A stretch of DNA of 64,000 nucleotides, taken from assembly GCA_002633025.1 (NCBI GenBank), contig NMRB01000579.1, positions 245,568 through 309,567 on the forward strand. The letters are read 5' to 3'. Numbering within the stretch: position 1 is the first letter of the stretch; each line of letters begins with the position of its first letter. Shown here in pieces: positions 19,996 through 32,800 of this stretch. Made by a program: the position numbers and the translations under genes. This DNA is from Notospermus geniculatus. Taxonomy: Eukaryota > Nemertea > Pilidiophora > Heteronemertea > Lineidae. A model generated the notes under the pieces. The model was not told where the DNA came from and ran no database searches. It saw nothing but the letters and a program-made list of their open reading frames with translations.

Positions 19996-22788
19996 CAATG
20001 ACCAACCAGAAGGCGTCCTCAAAAATAACCTCAAAAATTTCACAAAAAATCGTACAAAAAACTCGGAGCTGATGAAAAAATTATAATTTCTTCATTCGGG
20101 ACACGCTTTGACCCCAAATGATTTGAATATGCATCAGTAGTCAATAGATTACGCGAGAGGAAAAGGGCGAAACGTTGAGGACAAAACTGAACAATGCTGG
20201 AAGTGTAATGATTTTAGTGGTGAAGGCCAGCTCACCAAAAAAGGGGGGTTTACATATTGTAAATCGGTGTAACATCTACCTGAGTTTCTGTGTGTGAATG
20301 TTCCCCCTCATTGTACTGCTCTGTTGAACAGTCTGGTCTCTCTTGACTTGTGTGAGCTTGTGACAGACGTGATGCCAGGGATGATGCAACTATAAGGCCC
20401 AGGCTGGATTCAAACTCGGGACCTACCACTTGCTAGGCTCTCCTCCTCTATGGACATAGTAGGGCTAGAGACAGGAAGCATAGAAAATGAACAAGACCAC
20501 AAGTTCTACAAAATATGATTTTATTCACAAGTCTGAACACAGAACAGTCAAGACTTTCTATCAAGTATACAAAAGGATTCTGCTCTGGTCAATCATAATT
20601 TTGTACCAATGTGGAGAGCATCACATACAAGTCACAATCAGACAGGTCTTTTTCATAAGACCAACAGCATAGTGCAGAGACCCATATTTTCAAAATGAGA
20701 TGCTTTGAAAAACTTTCACACTTAGAATCTAAATTTGATCTCAGTTATGCCAATCTTTTTCACACGATTGTTAGGAAATCCTGATATTGTGCCCATGGCT
20801 TAAAGGGACCCTAGACAGTGTACTGGTCCCCTGTCCTAGAGGTGCTCTAGCAGAGCAACTCGAGGACAGGGAACCAGTCTAACAGGTAGATTTCAAATGC
20901 TCTCAAAGTTCAAACACAGTGACAATGCAGTTTTAGTAGCCTAGTCGAAGAATGTGACCATTTCCTTGGGCACTGCTACAACTAAAACCTTATCAGCATT
21001 CACGGTCCACATTTCCAGAGTATTATGACGTATGAATTGACTAAACACAACAGTTTATTTTCATGTAACACTACCAGGGAACTGACAAAATTTTACAATG
21101 AGCTGTGCTAGAACACTACCAGTACTAAAGAGTAACACATTCAACACTACTAAAGCAGTGGTTAAACACTACCGAGCAGTTTATTGAACACGACATAGTA
21201 GCTAATAAAACACTACTAAGTAGTTAATTAAACACTACTATATGGTTTATTAAACACTATTGGTGTAGTTTATTGTTTGTGCTATTTGCATATGTTGGTT
21301 ATTGCGAACTCACTGGCAGGAATCCCAGCCAACGATTGGAGCTGATTAACATAAAAACTACATCAGGTCATGAGCTTCTGCAAAAAGCCATGAATTTTTG
21401 TGGTTCAGTTAACAAGTGAACATTGAGTTCATGAATTTCTGTCCACTTTATCAAGCTGATTATGCTGGTTAACCCATTAGGCGCCATATAGCCCAAACCC
21501 GCCCAAGCCTGCATAATCCCATATAGCCCAAACCAGCCCGTGTGATTTCCGGCCGTCACAGAGGCAACCAACGAAAAAGAAAAAAAAAGTCTAACCTCGA
21601 CTCCAGTTGTATCATGTAGCCAGTGTTATAAGCTACAAAATAAACATCACTTGTTCACTTTATCTTCAACTTTTTCTTTTTGTCATTTGAGCCAAAAACC
21701 AAGATATGGTAAAAAAGTGAAAAGCACTGGGAAAAAAAGCTGACCTAATTTATACTTGTCTGGCGCCTAATGGGTTAAGGTTCCCAGAGTAAAGGGACTA
21801 TGAGCACCTTCTTGAAACAGGCAGACTTGTGTACGTCAGGGGTGGATCCAGGATTTGGGGAAAGAGGGGGCGCCCTGTGCTAGGAACATTGAAATTGGCG
21901 CAGAATTTGATATTGGAAGAGAAATATCCCAGTGGCAAAGCCAGGTCTCTCTGACCTTACAACTGCCATTTTGGTGTTTTTCCAAATCAGTTATACGTTC
22001 TCATAGACATTGATAACTTTTCTTATAAAATACCACTCCACACAAATTTATTGACATGTAACATTATTTTCTCTCATCTTCACCGATATTAAACATATTT
22101 ACAGCTATACAGATATCTAATCACATGATACAAATATCATGGCATTTTATGCCCTATTCCTTCACGAAAACAGTTACAAAGACACATAATTTACCGTAAA
22201 TTTTACCATGAACGTATCTTTCCGAAATATCTGTCACCACATAGCAAGAAAATCTCCCAAAAAACCTTAGCAGAATGGGAAATTTTACTGCCGTTAGAGA
22301 CCACCACCAGTTGAGTTAGTGGTCCTAGAATGCCACGGGATTGACATCACCAGTGTAAGCTACGACCTAGTGTATATGTTCCCGGTTTTCCCATGCGCAT
22401 GTAAGACTGACGGTTACAGGATAACTCACTCCCGGATTGGGGGTTGAAACCACTTCATGAACTGTTTTCTGGTTGCCAAGATTCAATTTGCTGCTAAAAA
22501 TATCTCCAGCAATCTGTTACACTGAGTGTAGCAATCTATGAGCAATAACAATGACACTGACAAATGCTGATGCCTTTGCACAACTCTGATTTTCTGCACA
22601 TTTTTTGGGAAATTCTGAAATCTAATTCTAATAGTGGGCCTACAGCTTGAAATCTAAGGCCTTAGCCCCCGATTCAGAACTTCAAAAAAATATTTGAATA
22701 TCGACATTGTGTGGTGGACATAACACATTCTTTGAAATTAATTGCTACTTTCAGAGAGATCAGTTCAAAGGTTTGGAGTATTGTGGAA
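19996..22788. other. Spacer downstream of cGLR copy A, with repeats
   Basis: No gene is supported. A decayed tRNA-SINE tail occurs at about 20395-20450 (GGATTCAAACTCGGGACCTA), an AACACTACTA-type degenerate tandem at about 21108-21270, the TTAA-flanked MITE at 21473-21774, and a MITE end at about 22306. Apart from the MITE, the stretch aligns closely with 30351-32838. It ends at a single N (22789), which joins it to the start of block B. Confidence 0.7.
21473..21774. mobile_element. 302-bp piggyBac-like MITE with TTAA target duplication
   Basis: The ends CCCATTAGGCGCCA and TGGCGCCTAATGGG are exact 14-bp inverted repeats, flanked by TTAA on both sides (21469-21472 and 21775-21778). Block B has a single TTAA at 31821-31824 in otherwise matching sequence (GCTGGTTAAGGTTCC). 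The TTAA target, the CCC start and a clean empty site are the hallmarks of piggyBac-type elements. There is no coding capacity. Confidence 0.88.
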
Positions 22789-22789
22789 N

Positions 22790-22816
22790 TCTAATAGTTT
22801 GTCAACGTCAGTATAA
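22790..22816 (+). pseudogene. Duplicate of the last TBC1D9 codons
   Basis: The final nine TBC1D9 codons and the TAA (22814-22816) reappear here with the start of the 3'UTR, cut off on the left by the N at 22789. This is an assembly block edge and not a separate gene. Confidence 0.85.
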
Positions 22817-23469
22817 CCCTCCCCCTCTGTGGTAGTAATTTGTAGACATTCTGCAGTGTGTAAATATAAGAACAAATTCGATTGCTGGGGGTACACTCTG
22901 AATGAAGTCTCACTGAGGAGCCAAATGCCCCTTTGTTGCCCTAGTTTGTCGGTAGGAAATTGAGTTTGACCGAAGTACATGTTGTGTGCTTTGGGGAAGG
23001 GTAGCGCTTGGAAGGAACCTAAGGGGCAGAAATGGCTATATCATGTGCATTCAAGAGACTTTTGAACAAGGTTGGTTTAGCATCCCAATCTGTCAGCATC
23101 CTGGGCGAACCAAAAACTTCCAGCTAGTAGGATGAATTTGGGAGGGTGGTTCCGGGGAAAAGGGCCGCATAAGCGAGTTCAGTCCATAACGACCAGTTCG
23201 TACAAGTCTTGCCTTGAATGTTCGCCACAAGTTCTTTCCAATATTTTCGAGGTATATGAACAAATTATGATATTTCAGACTGATTCAGTGGATTTTTGAA
23301 ATATCACTGCTTTCCGTGCTGGGGGGTCAGTTCTTGCCCAGCCTTCACCTCTATGTTCATGCGCCATACATGAACGTAGACTTACGATTTGCTTCCATGG
23401 AGGAGCTGTATTTTTTTCTGGTGAATGAGGTCCCATGTCTCAATTTATAGGCCGAAATATTCGTTGCAG

Positions 23470-23753
23470 CCTTTAATAATTTGTAGGCCTACTCGCTGGT
23501 TGCAGTCTTTTATAATTTGTAGGCCTACTCACTGGTTGCAGTCTTTTATAATTTGTAGGCCTACTCACTGGTTGCAGTCTTATAATTTGTAGGCCTACTC
23601 GCTGGTTGCAGTCTTTTATAATTTGTAGGCCTACTCGCTGGTTGCAGTCTTTTATAATTTGTAGCCCTACTTGCTGGTTGCAGTCTTATAATTTGTAGGC
23701 CTACTCACTGGTTGCAGTCTTTTATTTGTAGGCCTACTTGCTGGTTGCAGTCA
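23470..23753. repeat. 36-bp minisatellite with GTAGGCCTAC core, copy B
   Basis: Same unit type, number and order as 8777-9060. Confidence 0.85.
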
Positions 23754-23985
23754 TTCTAAATTCTTGTCAGTCATCTTCCCTAGATTTGCACTTAATGAGG
23801 GGTTAGATGGTATGTGAATCGCAGGTGTGACTGCAAGACTGGGGGCTTTGTCGAATCAGTCACTGCCATAGCTTCGCCCTCTCAGCACTGGGGCTGGTGA
23901 GGCAAGCCAACAGGCTGAACTGGAGTCTCAGACCAAGGGAAGAATGAGTCTTCCTGCTGAGTACTAGTCAGAAAGACCCAGGGAA

Positions 23986-24200
23986 CTTAACTCTTCTGCC
24001 CGCAGGTTTGAGCAGACTGACAGTATCATCTGTTAAGTTTTCTGATGACTGGGGAAAGTAAATTGCTGAGAGTTTGAAGAAATATTCTTCAGATAAATGT
24101 AGTTGATAGAATCAAATTTTCTTCAAATATTTTTCAACCAGTTCCACGGGATGTGAGAAAAGTTTGACAGAAGATGCCATCTGCTATAGCTTCTGAAGGA
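23986..24200. mobile_element. Foldback MITE, CAGACGG family, copy in block B
   Basis: Counterpart of 9291-9500 with small indels, including an added CTGA beside the left arm. Confidence 0.55.
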
Positions 24201-25344
24201 CTTGTGGGTCTCTTAGTCGACTGATTTTATCCCAATGGCAAAAGTTGATGAAAGGATCATAGGGATCCTGTTGTCTTCTGAAGCCATTAGTCCTACGAAT
24301 GCTGTATTTGGTCCCAGGCCAGAGCAGCTCTGCAGCTGGTTACCCATGGTAATTTTTGGTACATGTAAATGGACATTAGGTAGTCAATCTTTGGTAAAAG
24401 GTGCTTTATATGTTTTCATGCTTATCATTCAGTGTAAGTTCATTTAACTTTTTTTGCATGAATTGTTATTAAAATGGAATTTGTTGGGAGTCATGATGCA
24501 TTTTAACCTCCATGGTATTCTGGATATAGTATTGTTGGGGGAAACTTGTATATACAACATGTATAGGCTGCGAGCTGAAATTTTCAATGGAATGAAATTT
24601 ATTCTGCTGGACGAATAGTTGAAATACCTCTATACGAATGCATTATATTTGCGAGTTTCTGATCAAGTGTTTTAAGTTCACAGGAAGTTCTCTATTTTAC
24701 TGTAACAGCTACATGTATGGTGAACCATAGAGTTGTTGGCCAACATGCAGTGTTTGGTCGACCACCTATTGACAGATATTCGTTCATCAGCAACACTCCA
24801 CTGCAGAGAACGGTGAATCAATTGGTGGCCATCTACCGGTACTTACCCTAGTAGTGGTCGCGATTTTTTCTTGAAATCAAGTTCTCTGGGCCCTGCAATC
24901 GTTAAGATCATTCCACATTTACTTCGAAAATGTTCAGTCACTGTTCCTGGTTCAGGAATGTTCCTGTTGAAGGTTTGATTATTTCACTGATTTAAGTCAA
25001 TCTGGATGCAAAATGTCCTACATGTACAGAATGTAATATTTATTATAAATAGGGAATTATTCATTCTAATCTGTGTGTTTTCTTCTTATTTTGGCTTGAT
25101 TTGCAATCAATCAATCAATCAATCAACCAGTCAGTAGGCCTATTGGCGTTATTCCTTCAGTTAAGGCCACTACATAAACCAGAGTATGGGGCTAACACTA
25201 ATGTTAGCGCAAACGGGCCAGGCCCATGACTGAGGCCATGTCAGAAGTGATTGGCCGAATTTGTTATCCCAAAGCCACATCGATTTGATGGTGGCACCGC
25301 ATTTAATACCGAACGAGTTGAAACTCAGTTGATACAGAAGTTAT

Positions 25345-26225
25345 TTCCGTGGGAAAAAATAATATTTCCATGGAAGAAAATTATTTCCACAGAAAACAAA
25401 ATTATGCGGAAAATTTTTAGCAGAATTTATTTCCGCGGAAAAATTTATTTTACGCAGAAAAATTATATATTTTGAGATTCTGCATAAAAATAATATATTT
25501 AAATATTTATAATTTAATATATATATTAATATTTATATTTATAATTTAATATTTATATATACTTACAATGTATATTTCCGCGAAAAAAAATTTAGTTCCG
25601 CAGAGAAAAAAAATTNTCTAATTTAGTTCCGTGGCAAGAAATAAAAATATTCTGCGAAAAATATGTTATAATTTCACGGAAAAATGATTTTTTTCTCCGT
25701 GGAAAAAATGATTTCTTTCTGCGGAAAAAAATTATTTATACTTTATTGACGCGGAAAAAATGATAAAATTGCGCGGGGAAAAAAGTAATAAAAACCTGGA
25801 GGGGATTGTACATGTATGTAATTTATTTCCACACAAAAAGACAACTTTTTCTGTTTGGAAAACATAACACTGGTATATTTCCGCCGAAAAAAAAATTTGT
25901 ATAATTTATTTCCGCCGAAAAAAATTAAAGATTTCTGCGAAGAAAATTATATATTTTAGCGAAAAAATGATTTGTTTCCGCGTAAAAATATTTTTTCTGC
26001 GGAAAAAACAAATATAATTATATTTTCCATGGAAAATGATTTATTTTGTGGAAAAAATAGAATTCCGCGGAAGAAAATTATGTACATTTTATTTTCAGAG
26101 AAACCTTTTTCCGTGGAAAAATAATATATTTCCACATAAAAAAATAGTTTGTTTCGGCGGAAAAATCATATGTTTCTGCAAAAGAAATTATATAATTTCC
26201 ATAGAAAAAACAAATTCCGCGGAAC
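25345..26225. repeat. AT-rich array of TTCCGCGGAA-type palindromes, copy B
   Basis: Same composition and unit order as 10628-11900, with a single N at 25616 where about 345 bp is missing. It ends about 530 bp before the second cGLR start codon. Confidence 0.8.
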
Positions 26226-26753
26226 ATAAATCAGGCAGCTGGCCTAGCTTTCGTTTTCTCTTATTTCACTGCTACACACACAAACAGTTAAATGTTAAAA
26301 AATAATCTAGGTCTTACAACATAAATCACCCTGTCAGTCCCACTCACACTTCCGACCTAAATACTGATTGTGTGATATCATAAGTGAAACTGGTCTGCTG
26401 ATTCAAACAGCCTATACCCTGGAAGCGAAACTGCTGTTCTGTGACGGAGGATGTAGTCTATAGACCAGCTATACCATTTGATATTTGCATGTCGGCTGTG
26501 AAAAATCTGTTGATGAGTTGGGATGTATAGGAATACGAAAACTCTGATCGCAGAAGATACAATGGTGTCCAAAGCAATTTATTCATATTTCTAAATTCTC
26601 ATCACATTGGTGGCAATTTCACTGTTGCATTCTCTTCCCGTTTTTGCCAGATTCCGTGTATGTTTCACGAGGAATAGAGTATACATGTAATACACAGTTG
26701 GACCTACAGGGACCACTTTTTTGAAATAGCTCAATTTCAAACAATTTGGAACC

Positions 26754-29700
26754 ATGGCTGCTGGCTGTGATGTGAGTGTTTCGGATTTAAAGGACGCTGT
26801 TTCTAGTGGGAATGTATCACTAATGAAAACATTATTAGACGCTGGTGCAGACGTTAACTCCATGTTTCGGAATGAAGACGAGTCACCATTATTTAATGTA
26901 ACATTGAACAATGACCCATATTCTCGAGAAAAAAATATCACCATTCTATGCATGGCGGTTAAATCCGGGAATGTTGACGTTGTGAAAGAACTGATAAACC
27001 ACGGCGCTGACGTTGAACTTCAGTGTGAACCATTTGGATCAAGTCCCCTACATGTTGCCGCAAAGAAAGGTGATGGCGGACTGGCAGTTCTTGCGGAGCT
27101 GATTGTGGCAGGGGCAGACGTCAACATCCTCTTCCCTCGTTTAAAGTATGCCCCGATTCACTTGGCAGCAGAGGGTGGACACATACTCGTTCTGAGAAAA
27201 CTGATAGAGAAAAAAGCTGATTTGAACCCGCAGAATAGGAAACGACAGGCTCCGATACATTTAGCCTGTGAGAATGGACATGTTGAGTCTGTGGTGGAGC
27301 TTGTTAAAGCAGGGGCAAATCTTGAAATATTGGACAGACTCGGGGAAACCCCAATTCACGCAGCAGCGAGGAATGGCGATATCGAAACCATTGGTGCGCT
27401 GATTAAAGAGAGTGTTGAAGTGAATGTCCGGAATCGTAAGGAAGCAACACCCATCCATCTGGCGACGAGGTATGGCCATATAGGCGCTGTCGTTGAACTG
27501 ATAAAAGCACAAGCAGACGTGAACGCTTTGGATGAGAACAACGAAACTCCAATCCATATTGCAGCTAAGGAATGCCACGCGGATATACTAGCCAAATTGA
27601 TTGATGCTGGAGCTGATGTCAATGTCTTGAGCAAAGAGGGGAAGGCTCCAATTGACGTAGCAATTGAAGAAAGGCTCACAAACATTGTCATTCAGCTGAT
27701 AAAAGCCGGTGCTCAAGTGAAAGTCACCAATGAAATCCGTGTCGCTGCTGAAAACTGTGACATTGATGGGCCCCTCGTTCAGCAAATCCAGGCATGTACT
27801 GAGTTAAAAGTCCTGGATAACATTGTCAAGGAGGCCTTAATCCATGTGGCAGCTGGAAATGGTACACGTAATAGTGTTGGACTCGTTGAACTCATTAAAG
27901 CTCGCAGTAAAATTGATCCTTGGGCAAGTCGGCAGATCTTACAAGGGGATACATACTCTTCTCTGATGAAGTTGATAATGCCGAAGTTGCATGACGATAG
28001 GGAATACGCCACTGTTTTAGATGACTTGGTCTATGCTTTACTGAACGCGATATCTGAATCTTCAGAGACTGATTATAATCTAGATGCGTTGACCATTCCG
28101 GATCACCATGGTCGGACTTTGCTACGAAGCCTGGTTTGCTTAGGATGGAACAAACAAACAATCAAAGAGGCAAAAGCGAAGGGTATCTCTGTCGGTTCAA
28201 CTGATTGTTGCGGCAGAACAATTCTTTTTGATGCAATTTGCATCGGTAATGAAAAGGCAGTGTATGATTCAGTTGATGCTGGGTGTCCTCTAGAGATTGT
28301 TGATAAGAAAAAAAGATCCGTTTTACACCTCGCTGCAGCATTCGGTCATTGTGATTTGATGGAGTTGTTCATCTCGAAGGGTTTGGATCCAAATGCTGTG
28401 GATGAGAATGGGAGAAATAGTGTCCATTTCGCAGCGATGTGCAGGCAGGATGCGGCAGTAAAACTTCTGTATGATCATGGTGCTGACTGCAAAAAGAGGG
28501 ATGAACGCGGCTTAACGCCTTATGATTATTTGCATGACTCGGAGAGGGACGGTCTGACAGCCCGCAGGCTGCTTGGAGGAAAAACAAAGCAAATTTCGTA
28601 CGTTCATCTCGATGAGGATAACTTTGTATACAACAGGACAAACCAAATAAACATGGCTGACATAAGCGTGACTCCAGGTTTGGGATCTGTTGAATGTCTT
28701 GAGAATTTCAAACTCGATGAAATGGTGTTTAGTATAAAACAACAGATACGCGCAATCCTGCTCGAAGCTGTGCCAGAACTTGAACAGGAGATGGGAGCAA
28801 CGCTGGTGGGTGTTGGAAGTTCAAACGAAAAGACAAAATTGGGTATCCCTGATGAGGTGGATTTTCTCATTTCTTTACCAATTGATGCAAGTGATGGACT
28901 CCTTCGTGAAGTAAGTGAGGGTTATATGTTTATGTCAGACTATAACATGCATGGAATTGAGGGCTCATTCAGTGTATGGTTATGGAACAAGCTTCTTACT
29001 TGGTGGTACCAGCGCCAAAATTCCAATGAAAATTCTGGCGAAAAATTCCAGATACCGTTCCCACCAGTGAGACACCCAGAGCATATGGTATGTGTCAACT
29101 GGATTTGGCTTTATTCTGATGATATTTTCAAGGTTATTCCCATTTCCATTGACTTGGTCATGGCGTTCTGTTCCGATATGCATTTCTCAACAATATGGGT
29201 CGATACCTGGGCGAAAACAACAGTTGAGTTGGAAAAAATCAAATCCTACATTGTTCCAAAGGTACCGAAGGCTGTCGAAGAAGGAAGGAGTCTGGGACGA
29301 GTATCCTATCCTGAACACGAGGTACAACACATGCTCAAGTTAGATCCGCGGATCAAGGGAGTCTATATCACGGCTAAGGCCATGCGGATGCAAGAAATAT
29401 GTGGATTCAAAATCAAAGATGGCGAAGGAAACCTCCATATGGTTGGCGCGTTCGTCACAAGCTATCGGCTGAAGACGGTATTCCTCCATTTAGTGCCAGT
29501 TTTTCAGCGACTGAAGCTCTCTGTTGGTCGGATGGTACTGCTAGTATATGAACAGTTAGAATCTTGTCTGGTCAGCAAGAAACTGCCATTGTTCTTCAGG
29601 CCTGACATTAACGTTCTTGCTGGCTCCGGGGTGGATTTGACAGTTAGCACCAAGGTTGCCAAAGTGATGTCAAAATATGTGAAGAAGGTGTATGAGGAGG

Positions 29701-29858
29701 ATTTCAAAGCTGATATTGCTGATGATGACCGCCAGTTGGCTGAGGTTGCCCTGCAGATTCCGGCCTACCCACCGTATGGCGGTATGCCTATAGAAGAAAA
29801 CAAGCGGCCAGATGAATGGGAATGGTTGAAATATGGCATCCATATGGGAAAGAGATAG
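26754..29858 (+). CDS. Ankyrin repeat-Mab-21/cGAS-like nucleotidyltransferase, copy B
   Basis: A 1,034-residue uninterrupted frame with the same start context and domain order as copy A: about nine N-terminal ankyrin repeats, a short linker, three more repeats and a Mab-21 nucleotidyltransferase. The catalytic residues are intact: GSS at 688, E701 and D703 in PDEVDFL, and D800 in ISIDLVMAF. It lacks the 43-residue linker insertion and has one-residue insertions at IDGPLV and in the loop after DFLISLPI. By eye about 65-70 of the first 436 residues differ from copy A, against roughly 30 of the last 595. No frameshift or stop is present, so both versions appear functional. It is probably the other allele of copy A; a true recent tandem paralogue is the alternative. 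Confidence 0.9.
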   Translation: MAAGCDVSVSDLKDAVSSGNVSLMKTLLDAGADVNSMFRNEDESPLFNVTLNNDPYSREKNITILCMAVKSGNVDVVKELINHGADVELQCEPFGSSPLHVAAKKGDGGLAVLAELIVAGADVNILFPRLKYAPIHLAAEGGHILVLRKLIEKKADLNPQNRKRQAPIHLACENGHVESVVELVKAGANLEILDRLGETPIHAAARNGDIETIGALIKESVEVNVRNRKEATPIHLATRYGHIGAVVELIKAQADVNALDENNETPIHIAAKECHADILAKLIDAGADVNVLSKEGKAPIDVAIEERLTNIVIQLIKAGAQVKVTNEIRVAAENCDIDGPLVQQIQACTELKVLDNIVKEALIHVAAGNGTRNSVGLVELIKARSKIDPWASRQILQGDTYSSLMKLIMPKLHDDREYATVLDDLVYALLNAISESSETDYNLDALTIPDHHGRTLLRSLVCLGWNKQTIKEAKAKGISVGSTDCCGRTILFDAICIGNEKAVYDSVDAGCPLEIVDKKKRSVLHLAAAFGHCDLMELFISKGLDPNAVDENGRNSVHFAAMCRQDAAVKLLYDHGADCKKRDERGLTPYDYLHDSERDGLTARRLLGGKTKQISYVHLDEDNFVYNRTNQINMADISVTPGLGSVECLENFKLDEMVFSIKQQIRAILLEAVPELEQEMGATLVGVGSSNEKTKLGIPDEVDFLISLPIDASDGLLREVSEGYMFMSDYNMHGIEGSFSVWLWNKLLTWWYQRQNSNENSGEKFQIPFPPVRHPEHMVCVNWIWLYSDDIFKVIPISIDLVMAFCSDMHFSTIWVDTWAKTTVELEKIKSYIVPKVPKAVEEGRSLGRVSYPEHEVQHMLKLDPRIKGVYITAKAMRMQEICGFKIKDGEGNLHMVGAFVTSYRLKTVFLHLVPVFQRLKLSVGRMVLLVYEQLESCLVSKKLPLFFRPDINVLAGSGVDLTVSTKVAKVMSKYVKKVYEEDFKADIADDDRQLAEVALQIPAYPPYGGMPIEENKRPDEWEWLKYGIHMGKR

Positions 29859-32800
29859 GTCGTTTGATTCAAGTAAAAACCTAACGGCAGTAATGGTTCC
29901 CTGGTACCTGGGGGGATTATTTAAGTCCCTTTGAGGTGGATGAAAGTCGCATTGCTCTGTCGCCCGGCCCCTGGCAGAGGATGTTTGGGCCTGGCATGCC
30001 TGGTACTGGCCTATTCCAGATGACATTGTGAATCAGTCAGCGCCCCAACGATGCCCAGAGGAACCAGCTTGTACACTGATCTTTTGCGGACATAACCGCC
30101 CAAACAGGCTTTGCATATCGAAATTATGGTGCTCCACAAGACTGTTCGAATCTACGTTATTTGGATGATCTTGGTTACCAATTGGGGATAAAGTCAGTGT
30201 TGCTACATATAAAAGAATGAGTTGAAGAATGGTACCTTGCCTGATGAAGGGTTATTAATGGTATTACAAGGCGTCGAACTTCTCAAGTGACGAAAAGGAT
30301 GGCGGCCACTTTTTTACTGAAGCAGAGTGTGCCGCTGCGATCATGTGATTCAATATGACCAATCAGAAGATGTCCTCAAAAATAACCTCGAAAATTTCGC
30401 AAGAAATCGTAAAATAAATTCGAAGTTGGTGAAAAAATTCAATTTCTTCATTTGGGACACGCTTTGACCCCAAATGATTTGAATGTGCATCAATAGTCAA
30501 TAGATTACGTGAGAGGAAAGGGGTGAAACATTGGGGACAAAATTGAACAGTGCTGAAAGTGTGATGATTTTAGTGGTGAAGGCCAGCTCTCACCCAAAAA
30601 GGGGGTTTACATATTGTAAATCGGTGTAACATCTACCAGAGTTTCTGTGTGTGAATGTTCCCCCTCATTGTACTGCTCTATTGAACAGTCTTGGTCTCTC
30701 TTGACTTGTCAGCTTGTGAGAGATGTGAAGATCCAGGGGTGATCAACCCATATGGCACAGCATGGATTCAAACCCGGGACCTACCACTTGCTAGGCTCTC
30801 CTCCTCTATGGACATAAAGACAGGAAACATAGAAAATGAACAAGACCACAAGTTCTACAAAATATGATTTTATTCACAAGTCTGAACACAGAACAGTCAA
30901 GACTTTCTATCAAGTATACAAAAGGATTCTGCTCTAGTCAATTATAATTTTGTACCAATGTGGAGAGCATCACATACAAGTCACAATCAGACAGGTCTTT
31001 TTCATAAGACCAACAGCATAGTGCAGAGACCCATATTTTCAAAACGAGATGCTTTGAAAAACTTTCACACTTAGTAGAATCTAAATTTGATCTCAGTTAT
31101 GCCAATCTTTTTCACACGATTGTTAGGAAATCCTGATATTGTGCCCATGGCTTAAAGGGACCCTAGACAGATGTACTGGTCCCCTGTCCTAGAGGTGCTC
31201 TAGCACTCGAGGACAGGGAACCAGTCTAACAGGTAGATTTCAAATGCTCTCAAAGTTCAAACACAGTGACAATGCAGTTTTAGTAGCCTAGTCGAAGAAC
31301 GTGACCATTTCCTTGGGACACTGCTACAACTAAAACCTTTTCAGCATTTTCACGGTCCACATTTCCAGAGTATTATGACATGAATCGACTAAACACAACA
31401 GCTTATTTTCATGTAACACTACCAGGGAACTGACAAAATTTTACAATGAGCTGTGCTAGAACACTACCAGTACTAAAGAGTAACACATTCAACACTACCA
31501 AAGCAGTGGTTAAACACTACCGAGCAGTTTATTGAACACGACATAGTAGCTAATAAAACACTACTAAGTAGTTAATTAAACACTACTATATGGTTTATTA
31601 AACACCATTGGTGTAGTTTATTGTTTGTGCTATTTGCATATGTTGGTTATTGCGAACTCACTGGCAGGAATCCCAGCCAACGATTGGAGCTGATTAACAT
31701 AAAAACTACATCAGGTAATGAGCTTCTGCAAAAAGCCATGAATTTTTGTGGTTCAGTTAATTAACAAGTGAACATTGAGTTCATGAATTTCTGTCCACTT
31801 TATCAAGCTGATTATGCTGGTTAAGGTTCCCAGAGTAAAGGGACTATGAGCACCTTCTTGAAACAGGCAGACTTGTGTACGCCAGGGGTGGATCCAGGAT
31901 TTGGGGAAAGAGGGGGCGCCCTGTGCTAGGAACATTGAAATTGGCGCAGAATTTGATATTGGAAGAGATATATCCCAGTGGCAAAGCCAGGTCTCTCCGA
32001 CCTTACAACTGCCATTTTGGTGTTTTTCCAAATCAGTTATACGTTCTCATAGACATTGATAACTTTTCTTATAAAATACCACTCCACACAAATTTATTTA
32101 CATGTAACATTATTTTCTCTTATCTTCACCGATATTAAACATATTTACAGCTATACAGATATCTAATCACATGATACAAATATCATGGCATTTTATGCCC
32201 TATTCCTTCACGAAAACAGTTACAAAGACACATAATTTACCGTAATTTTACCATGAACGTATCTTTCCGAAATATCTGTCACCACATAGCAAGAAAATCT
32301 CCCCAAAAACCTTAGCAGAATGGGAAATTTTACTGCCGTTAGAGACCACCACCAGTTGAGTTAGTGGTCCTAGAATGCCACGGGATTGACATCACCAGTG
32401 TAAGCTACGACCTCGTGTATATGTTCCCAGTTTTCCCATGTTCACGGTAAGACTGACGGTTACAGGATAACTCACTCCCGGATTGGGGGGTTGAAACCAC
32501 TTCATGAACTGTTTTCTGGTTGCCAAGATTCAATTTGCTGCTGAAAATATCTCCAGCAATCTATTACACTGAGTGTAGCAATCTATGAGCAATAACAATG
32601 ACACTGACAAATGCTGATGCCCTTTGCACAACTCTGATTTTCTGCACATTTTTTGGGAAATTCTGAAATCTAATTCTAATAGTGGGCCTACAGCTTGAAA
32701 TCTAAGGCCTTAGCCCCCGATTCAGAACTTCAAAAAAATATTTGAAAATATCGACATTGTGTGGTGGACATAACACATTCTTTGAAATTAATTGCTACTT

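Larger units (their letters stand above)
8097..22788. repeat. Duplicated block 1, copy A
   Basis: Starts inside the last TBC1D9 exon and ends at GTTTGGAGTATTGTGGAA before a single N. It aligns with 22790-32838 in direct orientation. The outer parts differ by only a few percent by eye. Copy A is longer mainly because of the 3.85-kb element, the piggyBac-like MITE and sequence missing from copy B at its internal N (25616). Confidence 0.9.
22817..26753. other. Block B spacer up to the second cGLR gene
   Basis: A counterpart of 8124-12460 without extra genes. It holds the 36-bp array, the foldback MITE, a shorter CAAT run (about 25105-25125), the palindrome array with an N, and the probable promoter region. 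It lacks a segment of about 45 bp present at about 12095-12140 in copy A. Confidence 0.7.

Noticed and set aside
12461-29858. A tandem gene family of two ankyrin-cGLR paralogues
   Set aside because: The whole surrounding block is duplicated with a single-N join and cut exons, and empty transposon sites match. Alleles are more likely; paralogy is kept only as an alternative.
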